Assembly: GCA_024867545.1 (NCBI GenBank) | Contig: JANFNE010000022.1 | Span: forward strand, 434,001 to 498,000 | Length of the DNA: 64,000 nt | Reading direction: 5' to 3' | Origin: Phytopythium helicoides | Lineage: Eukaryota; Oomycota; Peronosporomycetes; Pythiales; Pythiaceae | Part shown: piece after piece, positions 10,857 to 21,600 of the stretch | Layout of the letters: the number at the start of each line of letters is the position of its first letter | Numbering within the stretch: the stretch's first letter is position 1 | The notes under the pieces: generated by a model | What the model was told of the DNA's origin: nothing | What the model saw: the letters and a program-made list of their open reading frames with translations, nothing else | Database searches by the model: none | Program-made: the position numbers and the translations under genes

Positions 10857-11324
10857 CTACTGCTTGCCGCGGCCCAGGCCCTTCATCATGCGAATCACGT
10901 GGAAGTTGAGCGTCGAGCGGTGCGCGGCAGCCTGGCGCTTGGCCTACAACGCATCGTCCACCACATCGGTCAGCACGAACCCACCACAGCACTCCTTCAC
11001 GATGCGGCGGAGCGTTCAGAGAAGGCTCTCGCAGCCGCAAGCACAACTAGCGCAGACCACGGCGCTACGCTGGCCCTGCCACCGCGGCTCGCAGAGCCTC
11101 CCTTTGCACGCCCGCCGGCGCAGCAGCGCCCGTGCACGCACCTTGGCGGTCATGACCTGCTCGAGGTGGCGCGCCTCGCGCTTGCACAGGTTCTCGTCGA
11201 AGTCGTTGGCCTCGAGGGCGTTCATGAAGGCGAGGAACTCGGGCTGGCCCTCGTTGCTCTCGCGCACCGTGCGCAGCGTCATGCGCTTGATGTGCTCGAC
11301 CGAGATCGCCTTGCCCAGCTTCAT
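10857..11324 (-). CDS. Small CHCH-like protein, possible mitoribosomal mS37 (CHCHD1/MRP10) homologue
   Basis: Two exons, 11324-11142 and 10943-10857, joined in phase 0 by a GTGCGT...GTAG intron, give 89 aa. The middle (FLAFMNALEANDFDENLCKREARHLEQVM) follows the helix-turn-helix spacing of the CHCHD1/mS37 family (xxCMxxNDFxxxxCxxEIxxFxxC). The C-terminus is basic (HVIRMMKGLGRGKQ), as in ribosomal proteins. Only one of the four usual cysteines (C47) is kept; the others are Met, His and Val or absent, so a disulfide-locked CHCH fold is unlikely. The assignment is tentative. It is divergent from the metalloprotease gene with 187 bp between start codons. Confidence 0.4.
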
Positions 11325-11511
11325 GGTTGCCTGCTCGCCACCCGGTCCAAAGTGCCATTGGGGCTCAGCGGCAGTCCCTTGCGTCGGGTTCGTGTCCCGA
11401 TTCAGCTGTTGCCATGAGGGATTTGTCCCGAACCGGAACAAAAGATTTGGCCAATGTATGCGCAAGGTTCAGTCGGACAGTGAAGCTTTCACCTCCGAGA
11501 CAGGCTGGACG
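11325..11511. promoter_or_regulatory. Divergent promoter region (CHCH-like gene / nardilysin-like gene)
   Basis: 187 bp lie between two divergent ATGs. No individual element is identified. The minus-strand frame stays open upstream of the CHCH-like start, so an N-terminal extension of that protein cannot be excluded. Confidence 0.35.
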
Positions 11512-14500
11512 ATGGCGGAGGCGATGGCGGCGGCGGACGTCGTGGAGCGCAGCAAGTCGCCGCACGACCAGAAGAAGTACCGGCTGGTGACGTTGCCGAA
11601 CGCGCTCACGGCGCTGCTCATCTCCACGCGCGACGTCGAGTTCCGCGCGGGCGCCGACGAGCGCGAGCCCAGCGACGCAAGCGTCAGCGACGACGACGAC
11701 GACATGAGCGACGACGACGACGGCGCGGGCAGCGAGGACGACGAGTTCGACGAGGATGAGGGCGAGGAGCACGACGGCGCGCCCAGCCGCAGGGCGGGCG
11801 CGTGCCTCACGGTCGGCGTCGGCAGCTTTGCGGACCCAGAGCAGCTCCCGGGTCTCGCGCATTACCTCGAGCACATGCTCTTCATGGGCAGCACCAAGTA
11901 CCCGGACGAGAACGAATTTGAGGCCTTCCTGAGTGCGCACGGCGGCTTCAGCAACGGCGCGACCGACAACGAGGTGACCAGCTATACGTTCGAGGTCGGC
12001 CCCGAGCACCTCGAGCAGGCGCTCGACATGTTTGCGCAGTTCTTCGTCTCGCCGCTCATGAAGGCGGATGCAATGGAGCGAGAACTGTCAGCTATCGAGT
12101 CCGAGTTCAATCAGGCCACGCAGAATGATCGTGTGCGAACGCAGGTGCGTCGAATGGAGCTGTGGCTGCTTCTGTGGGGGGACTATTAATTCTCATTTGT
12201 CGAATCTTGTCATATCGCAGCAAGTCCTGTGCGATGTGTCTCTCGCGCACCACCCATATCACCGCTTTGGCTGGGGCAACCGGAAGAGTCTGCTGGAGCT
12301 CCCTCAGCAACAAAATGTCAACGTGCGCGACGAGATCCTCCAGTTCTACAACAAGCACTACTCGGCCAATGTTATGAAGCTTGTTGTGTGCGGCGAGGAT
12401 GCACTCGATGATCTGGAAAAGTGGGTCACGGCATCATTCAGCTCAATCCCGAACAAGCAGATCCCCATCCCCTCGTACTCAGCCTTCGGGGCTCCGGTTG
12501 GTGCAAAGGCCGGGATGAAGCCTTTCCTGTGCCGCATTGTTCCGATCCGGGATATCCACTCGCTTCACTTGAGCTGGATGATTCCATCGATTCTTGGGAG
12601 GCACCACCAGAAACCTGCCGACTACGTGGCTAGTCTGTTGGGCCACGAAAGCGAGGGTTCTGTTCTTTCGCACGTAAGGAAATGATTGTTGTTGTCGTCG
12701 GATCGTATTGCAAGTCGAAACTCACTCCTCGACTTTTGCATGTGGTATAGCTGAAGAGCCGAGGATGGATCTCCGCGCTAACTGCTGGTGTCACTGACAC
12801 GGATGGATTTGATTGTGGCACCTACGCAGCTCGATTTGATGTCACCATCAAGCTGACGCAAGAGGGCATTTCCCACTGGGCAGAGATCGTTGAGGTCATC
12901 TTCGAGTACCTGCTCGTTCTCCGTTCTAGTGGGTGCCCAGAGTGGGTATTCGAGGAGCTAAAGGCACTTGCAGACATTTCGTTTCGCTTCCAAGAGGAAA
13001 ACAGTGCCGTCGAAAAGTGTGAAGAGCTCGCGGAAGTGATGCAGGTGGGACAAAAGAAGTCAATCGGGGCGTAATGGAATCTCACCAAATCACATGTACG
13101 ACAGGAAATATTCCAAGTGCAACCGGAAGATATCCTGCGATACGACTTGTTCCAAGGAGACTTCAAGAAGGAGCTCGTTCTTGAACTCCTGCAGGAGCTG
13201 ACGGCAGATAATGTGTGCCTATCGCTGGTCTCTCAAGCCCACGCGGAAACCCCTGAATTTGATGCAAAGGTGGGTCTTTTTAAGCATACAACTCCACGAA
13301 TGTCTGCAATAGTGCTCAAAAAATTTTGGCCCCAGGCGTTGACCGAGGAGTGGTTTGGCGTCAAGTACACGAAGGACGATGTGAGTCCCGAGATTGTTCA
13401 GCGATGGAGGAGCGCCGGCGTCAACCCGAACCTCCATCTCCCAACTCCCAACCCTTTCATTCCACGCGACTTCACACTCATTGATTCGCTGTCTACAACT
13501 GAAGACGTTGTGTGCCAAACAAGCAAGTTTGGGAAGCTTTGGTACAAGCCAGACCGTACCTTTGCGACACCTCGCGCGCATCTCGCTTTCTTTCTACATC
13601 TCCCACCGCTTGGAGAAAGCGTCGAGAACGTCGTATTGGCCAACTTGTATGTCAAGCTGGTTCGAGATGCACTCAATGAGTACGCATACCACGCAAATGT
13701 AGCAGAGCTCATGTACTCGTTGCGGATCAAGGAGGCTGGTCTCGAGCTCATGTTTGGCGGCTTCAACGACAAGCTGCATCTCCTTGTCGATGTCGTGTCC
13801 AAGGCTCTCTTCTCAACTGAGATCAAGCCTGCTCGTTTTGACGTCATCAAGGAGGAGACTCTCCGCGAGTACAAAAACTCGATGGTCAAGCCTTCTCACA
13901 AAGCACGGTTTTTGCGGCTGCAATTGTTGGAGCAAGTCTCTTTCCCACTGGACCAGTCGATTGCAGCTCTCGAATCTGCGACTCTGGACCAACTGAAGGA
14001 GTTTGTGTCGGCACGCATGTGGACCGAGAAGGTGTTTGTGGCCGGCTTTGCGCATGGAAATATCTCTTTGGCTACAGCGAGCAGCCTTGTTGGATCACTC
14101 GAGACCCAGCTCGCCCGTGTGTCTGCGACGCGTTTGATCTCGAGCGAATTGCCGCGGCGGAACATCATCTCGATTCCGGAGTCCCCTTTTGGATTTCTTG
14201 TGCGCGAGCGAAGCGATCACAAGTCAGAGGTGAATACGCACGTCGAGTTGTACTACCAGATTGGTGAACACAACATTCGCCACCTCGCCTACGCAGACCT
14301 GCTGCACCAATTGATGGAGGAGCCTCTGTTTGACACTTTGCGCACCAAGCAAGAGCTTGGTTACGATGTGTCGTGCACGGTGCGCGTCACGCACTGTATC
14401 CTCGGTTTCGGTGTGTCAGTCGAATCATCTTTGTTCGACGCCGAGTACATCTCGACTTGCGTCGACCAGTTCATGATCGACTTTGAAGAAGCTATCGCAA

Positions 14501-14982
14501 TGATGCCGGACGAGCACTTCCGCGACCATGTGCAGGCGCAGATTATGAAGAAGCGCGAGCCCGACCACAATTTGCTGGACACAACCCACCGCTACTGGTA
14601 TGAGATATCGTCGCGTCGCCTGATTTTCGACATTGACGAGCTCCTCGTGAAGGAACTCGAGACTGCGAACAAGGAAGAGATGATGCATTACTACCGCGAA
14701 TGGATTCTGCAGTGCCCTAAGAAGCTGACAGTGCAGATTATCGGGCGTAGCAACCCGGCTGAGAAGCGAGCGCATGCCAACCGCAAGGCGATCGCTGCTG
14801 GTTCAAATGGACACCCGCAGCCACCTTCTTCTTCATCTTCGTCAGTCCAGCCGACTCGAATCCGGGACTTGTACCAGTTCAAGGCTCAGCTTCCGTTTTA
14901 CCCCGATACACGTAAGCTCGGGGATGAAGAGGGGGAGGCGGGGCAGCAAGCGCAGGGTGCTGTCGATAAGATGGAGCTCTAA
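11512..14982 (+). CDS. M16A metalloprotease, nardilysin/insulin-degrading-enzyme family
   Basis: Four exons join in phase 0: 11512-12144, 12221-12673, 12751-13044 and 13105-14982, giving about 1085 aa (IDE 1019, nardilysin about 1150). The inverted zinc motif HYLEH is at residues 117-121, followed by MLFMGSTKYPDENEFEAFLSAHGG and NGATDNEVTSYTFEV; the third zinc ligand lies in ELSAIESEFNQ about 75 residues on. The second, inactive half contains GFNDKLHLLVDVVSKALF and FDTLRTKQELGYDVSCTVR. An acidic run of Asp/Glu (about residues 60-88) sits between the first strand and the GVGSFADP segment. This is where nardilysin carries its acidic domain, so nardilysin is slightly favoured over IDE. Start: the ATG at 11512 follows a region without family similarity. 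The C-terminal tail is Ser/Gln-rich and low complexity. Confidence 0.92.
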
Positions 14983-15153
14983 TCAGTGAATGCCAGTCAG
15001 GAGTAGCGAGTGTAGATGCAGAGTGCGAGGCAAAACGATAGAAGTGCGGAGATGGTTTCATTTGAAGCGAATGCACGTGTGCTCGACCTCTTGTTTATGC
15101 TGTTGGTGTCCATGAGGACACGACCTGCAGTGGTGCAAGTCCTTATCGGCCGC
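14983..15153. other. Convergent 3' intergenic gap
   Basis: 171 bp between the stop of the M16 protease (+) and the stop of the PDE6D-like gene (-). No additional feature is seen. Confidence 0.4.
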
Positions 15154-16162
15154 TCATACATAGAATATTCGATACACCGTCTTGGCAATCGACTCCTGGC
15201 CATCGTAGAAAGCCGTCTCGATTGTAAGCTTGCCGCTACAGAGAAAATGAAAACCAGAATGAGCTTCATTTTTTCTTCGATGGCATTGGCAACCATACCT
15301 CATCATATCAGGGTCGAGCATGTTATCAGCACCAGCCGACTCAATCGTCTGCTGCCATGTGTTAGTTGATCCCGGGATGACAAAGCCAAAGTTGAACAGC
15401 CACTCTGTGTCGTCAAGATAATCCTCATCAGTTGCTGGTCTGGAATGCCAACCCTTCGTCACCTCAACGATCACCTTCGATGCAGCTCCCGTCCAAGAAG
15501 ATGCGCTGTTCAAGACGAAATGTTGAATCTCCTCCACAGAGCTAAAGTTGATCTCGCGCGACACAGCCGAGCACTTCAGAATTGCCTGCGGAATCCGCGC
15601 TGATCATGGGAAGAAAGCGTATTAGCGCACGAGGCTTGGACAGCACACTTGCTTTTTTACATCTCCTGTACCCTCTTGCTCGACTCTAAACACGTGCTCG
15701 CCCCTGCATTGCCAGCCAAATAACAGAGCAACTGTAAAGCATTACATCTAGATGCTCGAGCTTCGGGTTTATCATACCACTCGTCGGACTGCCACATCAG
15801 CTTCCCGGTATCCGCACAGCGCATATTCATGTGATTGCTGTCATTCGAAAAATCAAGGTCAGCATCTCCAAACGACTGAGCACGAAACATGCGCTTAGTG
15901 CCAGCACTTACATCACTAAACCTTTGCAAATTTTGCGCGCGCGAGGGTTGGTCGACACTTCGATTTTCCCTGACGCTGAGTCGTTCTGGAGCTGCTTCCA
16001 CTCGCGCTCGACTTCAAGGTCCAACTTTGCTTCGGCCACACGAACGTCGTCATCCTTTAAAGGCTTGACTTCGAGCCCCTTCGGTCGCACATGCTTGTCC
16101 CCCAGCTTCACATTGCTGATCTTACAGCCAATTTCATCCACCTCTGCGTGCTTCGGCTCCAT
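15154..16162 (-). CDS. PDE6-delta (PrBP)-like prenyl-binding protein with N-terminal extension
   Basis: Minus-strand gene with several introns and stop at 15156-15154. The conserved core matches PDE6D: MNMRCADTGKLMWQSDEW (human NLRDAETGKILWQ), ILKCSAVSREINFSS, EWLFNFGFVIPGSTNTWQ followed by IESAGADNM, and LTIETAFYDGQE ending in VYRIFYV. These strands make the immunoglobulin-like beta sandwich that binds farnesyl or geranylgeranyl tails and ferries prenylated cargo, often to cilia. The first ATG of the 5' exon is at 16162. It adds about 85 charged residues (KHAEVDEIGC..., DDDVRVAEAKLDLEVEREW) that the 150-aa animal protein lacks. The exon 1-2 join (donor near 15920) is ambiguous. It is divergent from RNF32. 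Confidence 0.82.
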
Positions 16163-16390
16163 TTGCTCTGTCCTGGATACGAGCTCTTCTCTCTCTCTCT
16201 GCGAACACAGCGTTGGACGGGCGGTCGTAGTTTGAGCCTCAGAGGTCTCCTTGTGACTCTTGGAAGTTTCAGCAGTGCATGGAGTACACAAAGTTGGAGT
16301 GGTGATGAAACTTCTTTCTGCTAATAGGTGGTCTTGTGAGAGCGTGCGTTCGTGCGTCTCGTGCTAGAAAAGGAGAAGTGTGCGTGCAAG
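16163..16390. promoter_or_regulatory. Divergent promoter region (PDE6D-like / RNF32-like)
   Basis: 228 bp between divergent starts. It contains a CT-rich tract (TCTCTCTCTCT near 16,190-16,201). No coding support. Confidence 0.35.
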
Positions 16391-18223
16391 ATGGGAGGAA
16401 CGCGATTGCGACCTGGCTCAAAGCGTCGTGAAGGTTTGCTGCCTACTCAAAGTGTAATGTTCCAGTCGTCAACCATCATCAATGCCGCGGCCTTGCAGGT
16501 GACATGCGTGCTGCCATTTCGTGAATTGCTCTGTTGAGACAAACGCTCAACGCTACTCAGGATCACCTCGCGCGATCAATTGCACTTGATGCTCGAGCCC
16601 AAGTACGAGCAGTACCTCCGAGGAACAAACTAAAAGCTATCGGACAAAACGCTGTGCAGCGAGAGAAAGGAAGCAGAAGCGATCCGAGTCCATTCGTCGG
16701 TGATAATGCTTGTACCGCCGCGTCTGGGTTTGCGAATCGTGCACATTCGAGAACGACGAGATACCAGGAGGCAGTCAGTCTTCTTGGAATCGTGAGCTTT
16801 GTGCAATGTGTGGGAGTGCTCGTAGCGATAGAAAGGCTCGAGTAAGTCTCACTCTTGCTCAAAAGCGGGGATTGGTGCGTCGAGAAACTTGGTGTTCAGT
16901 TTTTGCAGTCAGAGTAATGACACTGACAGTTGTTGGATCAGGTTTCTTGCCCACCTCCAAAGCTTTCGTCAGCAGAATGGGAGCAATGTGAGCAACAAGC
17001 AGAAGATCGTGGGGATACAAGTCACCCGTGCTCTATCTGTCGGGAGCCCTTCGGAATCAAGCAGCAAGTCATCCTCAGCTGCTCTCACATGTTTCACTTG
17101 GACTGCATCACAAGCTTTGAACGGTAGTGTTTCTGGGGTGTACATTATTTCTTTGGAGATTAGCCACTGATGAGTGTTTGGAACAGCTTTTTGCGCGCAA
17201 AGCAGCGCGTGTGCCCTCTTTGCCGCAAGCAAGACTACCAGAAACGATCTACAACCCGCGCGGCCGTGGCTCATCGCGAGCACAGTGCTCAACGAATTCA
17301 GGTGGCACACGTTCCATCTCCGTGTAAATTTTCTCTCACTAATCTGTCTTGTGTACCATCGCGAATGCAGGCGTTTGTGCGTGGCTGTTTTGCTCGAAAG
17401 CAGCTCGCATCGCGCTGGCACAAGGTCGGTTCTGGGCTCTTCTCATGCATCTTACCCCGCATTTAGTATTGCGCCTTGTAGTTCTATAGCTCCGGAAAAG
17501 GCGATCCCATTCGTCGACGACAGTTCCTTGCTAACCGGTGAGTCATCGCAGCATAACCCCAGCTGATGTAGGAGCGCGTTCCTCATCCTTGTGGATGACC
17601 GCAGCGTGGGGGACACGGCTAATCGCCTCGCGACTGCGATGCAGAAGCGCAACGACTCGATCGATGCACTGCTTGCGGAGTTCGATCGATCGCTCCGGTT
17701 TAGTCGACGAGTGTTTCAGGAAGGCCCCGAGACCTGAGTCCGCATCGGGTGCTTTCGAAGTCGCTCGCCCAATCTGCTCTTCCGCTATTCTCACCCACCT
17801 GTTGTTGTACAGATGCGTCCGTCTCCAACCAAGCCGACGACTGGGCATCCATCCGCCAGAAGGTGGCGTCTCTCTATCTCTCTCGCACTTGATCCATCGG
17901 CGGCGAGCTGAGGCCTTTGCTCCACCCACAGGCCATCGCGCGCGACGACCACGAGTGCGCCATCTGCCTGAACGCGTTCGAGTGCGTTGCATGTCCTCCC
18001 TGCGTCGCTGCATCCCGCCGCTCTCTGACCCGCGCCTCCTCCCTCACGCACATGTGTCGCAGCGCCGACAGGGCCGACGCGGCACTGCTGAGCTGCTCGC
18101 ACGTCTTCCACGCGCGCTGCGTCGCCGCGTTCGAGGACTTCAACATCTACGAGGTGCCATTGTGCCCCGTGTGTCGCGGCAGGCTACCGCCGTCGCCCCC
18201 TTCGAGAGGGCATTCCCCGGTGA
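16391..18223 (+). CDS. RNF32: RNF32-like protein: RanBP-type zinc finger, two RING-H2 domains flanking an IQ motif; two apparent frame breaks
   Basis: Exon 1 (16391-16498) encodes INAAALQ; exon 2 from 16561 continues DHLARSIAL, as in RNF32 (VALQDHILHDLQL). Next come a RanBP-type finger WVCESCTFEN...LCAMCG (16,725-16,825), LTLAQKRGL, and PPPKLSSAEWEQCE. RING 1 follows: CSICREPFG, LSCSHMFHLDC, CPLCRK (17,030-17,240). Then come YQKR and an IQ-type helix AFVRGCFARKQLASRW, and RING 2: CAICLNAF, LLSCSHVFHARC, CPVCRG (17,955-18,180). Order and spacer lengths match animal RNF32, a calmodulin-binding E3 ligase candidate linked to sperm. Two problems: the exon-2 frame does not reach the RanBP finger through any canonical intron (one base seems missing near 16,700), and one extra G near 18,182 shifts the frame just before the expected YRRR end (stop 18221-18223). 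Confidence 0.75.
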
Positions 18224-18362
18224 AACCAATGGTTGAATGTATTCATTATAGGAGGTATTTCCAACATAGTTTGTCCCCAGTGAGTGGCGCCGCGCAGAGA
18301 AACAGTCCTCAGTCGCCGTTTTGCGCGCTTCATGCCACGCGGGGAGCGCTAGCCAGGGCCGA

Positions 18363-20081
18363 ATGGACATCGACGCGGGGGCCTCGGACTTCTTCTCGGC
18401 GCTCGAGGGCGGCGGCGACGTCTTCGTCGACTTCGGCGACATCCCAGCGCCCGATGTGCCGGCGCCCGGCCGCGCCGCTGGACGTGGACGACGAGCCGCT
18501 CGCCGTGGTGAGCGCTGCCTGCTGCGATGGAGGGGGAGCTCGCGGACTGACGCTGGTGGCCGCCAGGGCAAGAAAAAGAGCGATGCCGCGCTCAAGAAGC
18601 CCACGCGCAAGGAGCTGTCCACGCGCGCGGCGCCCAAGACCGCCAGACAACCAGACGAGCCGGCGCTACCCATGGAGGACCGCATCGTCAACCTGCTCGT
18701 GCCCGAAATGAAGGTCAACGACGTGATGCTGCTCATCAAGAAGATGAAGCAGGCCGGCAAGTCGGACGCCGACGAGTTCTCGGAGATGGACGCGGACCAG
18801 AAGACGGCCCCGCGCTTCCGCTGCGAGACGTGCGGCAACACGGAGCAGAACAACTTCATCACCGACTACGCGCGCGGAGACACGATCTGCAACGGCGTCG
18901 ACGGCAACGGCTGCGGCACCGTCGTGCAGGACCACATTGTGCACGAGGGGAGTGCGTACCGAAAGTTTGAGGGTGAGGAGGACAAGTCGCACCACGGCCC
19001 GGCCCCCAACAAACTCTTCTCATCGGGCCACAACCTCCGTACGATGATCTCGCAGGTAAGCACAACTCAATCGAATGTGTTACCACGTGCCAGTACGGCG
19101 TTGCTGATTTGGATACACGTGCTGTTGGGGATTGATGGAAATGTAGGACGGCGAGATGGCCGGTAACCTTCGCCGTGCCGCCGAGTTTGTGGAAATGAAC
19201 CTAAGTCAGATGGGTAAGGACGAGCGGCGAACACGAATCGGGTACAAGGACCAAGTAAGGAGCTGTCGAGTTTGGTCTGAGTGAACACGCGTGAATTTGA
19301 TGACTCACGTGGACGCGATCCTGGTCTGCCTGCACTACTGTAGATGAAACAAAAGGCATGCCGCCTGATCGACCACACGATCAGCAATCTGGACCTTCAC
19401 GAGATCGTCGGCAGCCGCGCAAAGAGCATGTTCGCCGAGTTCCGAGATGTCCGCGAACATGTGCATCAGTTCGATGCCATGGTTGCTGGCTGTGTGATCG
19501 CTGCGTACATTGAAACGAGCAAAGAGATGTACTCTGCCCAAAGCACAATCAAGATTGGCAAGCACAAGCAAGTGACTCCCTCAAGCCTACCCTTGCCGCC
19601 AAACAAGGCCGTGGATGAGAAGAAGTTGCACCCGTTCATGTGCCCGCTTTGTGATATGAAGTTCAATGCTCGCCGTGGCATGCAGTTCCACAAGTGCCCC
19701 GGGAAGCCTTCGTCAGCCAGCAACGGCAACGATTCGTCAACGGCTGATCTGCGACCCATGGAGCTTCCTGACGAGCTCAAGCCTATTATCGAGATCAAGA
19801 ATGGGAAGCAGTGGTTCAAGTGTCCGGTCTGCTCGCGCTCGTATGGCAAAGAGGAGACGCTGACAGAGCACATGGGGCGACACAAGAACCAAAGCAAGAA
19901 GCGCAAGCAACACATTGAGCTGAGCAACGTCGACTCGACGCGGCTGGCCAAGACTTCCAAGCTCGCGTCTGCGAACCCCTCAGTTCAAGTGAATACGCAC
20001 GAGCAGGTGATGTTCCGTGGGTCAGGAAGGCGGCCGTGGCTCCAGCATTTGAAGGAGCCGGAGAGCCACCCGGTCGAGTAG
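18363..20081 (+). CDS. TFIIB-type zinc-ribbon/cyclin-like protein fused to two C2H2 zinc fingers
   Basis: Exon 1 starts at the ATG 18363 (acidic MDIDAGASDFFSALEG) and ends at a GTAAGC donor near 19,055; further exons are about 19,147-19,254 and 19,345-20,081. The ribbon reads CETCGNTEQNNFITDYARGD...CNGVDGNGC, then VVQDHIVHEGSAYRKF, the TFIIB/Brf layout but with a CX7C second knuckle instead of CX2C. One cyclin-like helical repeat follows (RLIDHTISNLDLHEIVGSRA, FDAMVAGCVIAAYIE). The C-terminus replaces the second cyclin repeat with two C2H2-type fingers (CPLCDMKFNARRGMQFHKC, a CX2C...HX1C variant, and CPVCSRSYGKEETLTEHMGRH). It is probably a general or specialised transcription factor. A possible 59-bp intron at 18,509-18,567 would change the N-terminal frame. 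Exact splicing there is uncertain. Confidence 0.7.
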
Positions 20082-20247
20082 TGTTGTCGCGGAGTCGTCG
20101 CCAGTGCGCGCTCAGCCAAGCGCTCGCGCATTCGTGGCCCCTGGACAGAGACAATTCCACACGAGACTTTTGAGCTATGTTTCGCAATGTGTTGTGTTGT
20201 CCCTTGTTTCGATGTCGTGTTGCTGAGGGAGAGAAAACTCCGCTTAT

Positions 20248-20857
20248 TCAGTGTTTCCCGACGGGCTTGCCCGCAATGTCGTCTGCCGTCAGCTCGAGCA
20301 CGTTGTCGTTGGTCACGTAGCGTACACTTTCGCCACGCTGCTTGAGCAGGCTCTCTACGTCTGTCGACTCGTCCTCAAACCACCCGAGGCGGTCGGCTAC
20401 TAGGTGCAAGGTTCTCGCAACCGGGACAGCGCACCAGCACCACGCCCGAGTTGTACGCGTGCTTGCTGATGGTCTTGGCGGCGCGGGTCTCGCAAACTGA
20501 GACGCAGAGAGAAGTGTCAATCGGTCGCAAGAGAAGTCCTGCCTCCGACAGCAACAAACCATTGCACGTGTAGATCATGACGAACTTGTCGCCTGGCGAC
20601 TCGACGCCTGGTGCGCCCGTGACGCTGGCACCGCCCGCCGAGGACTCGCTGTCGCCTCCACCGACTGGCGCCGAGCAGAAGCTCCGCGTCCACGGCCGAC
20701 CCGCGCCTGCCACAAACCGCGCAGGCCTCAGGATCCGCCGCAGCTGCTGCTGCTGCTGGCCGCGGCCACCGCCATGGAGCGACCACAGTGCGCGCGAGCT
20801 CTGCGCAGCGGCGGAGCGTCGAGCGGCGGCGGTAAGCTGCAACGAGCGCCGCAGCAT
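20248..20857 (-). CDS. DNLZ: DNL-type zinc finger protein Zim17/DNLZ (mtHsp70 escort), with apparent 1-bp frame break
   Basis: ATG is at 20857-20855 (MLRRSLQLTAAARRS). The N-terminus is Arg/Ala/Ser-rich with no acidic residues for about 60 aa, a typical mitochondrial presequence including a poly-Gln run. After an intron with phase-1 join, the core reads YTCNVCETRAAKTISKHAY, then GVVLVRCPGCENL and HLVADRLGWFED. This is the DNL zinc finger (two CX2C knuckles and the D-x-LGWF loop). Zim17 keeps mitochondrial Hsp70 soluble during import. Between CENL and HLVAD the frame changes by one base near 20,409-20,412 (one extra T on the coding strand), with no splice signal. The tail runs to TGA at 20250-20248. 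Sequencing error is more likely than loss, since both sides stay conserved. Confidence 0.85.
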
Positions 20858-21059
20858 CCTCCTCAAGGCAATTTAGCATCAGGTTGGATGGTCAACTATC
20901 AAGACTAGAAAAACATATATCATAGCGAAAACAAGATCTCTGTTAGAGTGGCTTCCAGGAAGTCAACTTTAAAAAATGTGTGGCTTCCGAAACTGAAGGT
21001 ATGCGACGACGGTGAATGGCGGTTGCAAACTGGAATCGCGCGAAGAACTTCGGTGTGAG
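20858..21059. other. Intergenic, nothing recognised
   Basis: About 200 bp between the DNLZ start and the first copia-derived similarity. It must hold the DNLZ promoter. Confidence 0.4.
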
Positions 21060-21600
21060 AAGTGTAGTGCGACGAATGACCTTGGTTTATGGCAATGAGC
21101 GCGAGATCAAGAAGGAGGACCCGCTCTTTGATCCGAGCATGGAGAAGCAATTTCGATCGGTCCCGTAACTCAACAAATCTGGTCGTTTCCGGGTGGTCTT
21201 GGATAGTGCCGAGATGGACATTATTCTCAAGTCATCCAACAAAATCGTTGCTCTGGCTGGCTTGGGTAACGGTCTACACCCCCTCCAGGTTCCTCACGTC
21301 ACTGAGAATTCTCTCTTAACAGATGTGAACAGAGTCAGCTAATATACGCGCATGGGTACGACCTGTTGTGAACCATAATCGTGACCGGGATGGCACTCAT
21401 GCACCTGATGGCATCAACATCACATTTGCTGTGGGCTATGTTGCACGGTTCATGTAGAACGGTGGCTATGTTTCCAAGTGGACCAGACATCCTGCGAGTA
21501 GGATCGCGATTTGGATCAGCCTCACTCGTGTATTATGTGTCAGAGCTCTGGAATGTCCTCCCTTTGACGCACATGCTACTTCCCACTGCACACTTTCGAC
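21060..21600 (+). mobile_element. Decayed Ty1/copia fragment
   Basis: Interrupted plus-strand frames resemble the intact copia polyprotein of this window. From about 21,087 the frame reads YGNEREIKKEDPLFDPSM then SVPQLNKSGRFRVVLD. This is parallel to the intact element's [16 protein letters not shown] and [16 protein letters not shown] (after the protease). Around 21,388-21,450, frames resembling [20 protein letters not shown] and SRFMEN appear, from the region after the RT. Several hundred codons that should lie between are missing, and stops and frameshifts abound. It is an old, internally deleted copy of the same or a related family at the edge of the satellite. Confidence 0.65.

Noticed and set aside
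11365..12009. 214-codon minus-strand ORF opposite the M16 protease
   Set aside because: Antisense shadow of the zinc-site exon; its Val/Ala/Arg richness mirrors the acidic run of the real frame.
16845..16875. GTAAGT at 16,843 as an intron donor in RNF32
   Set aside because: Reading through gives LTLAQKRGL, a conserved RNF32 block, so the site is probably not used.
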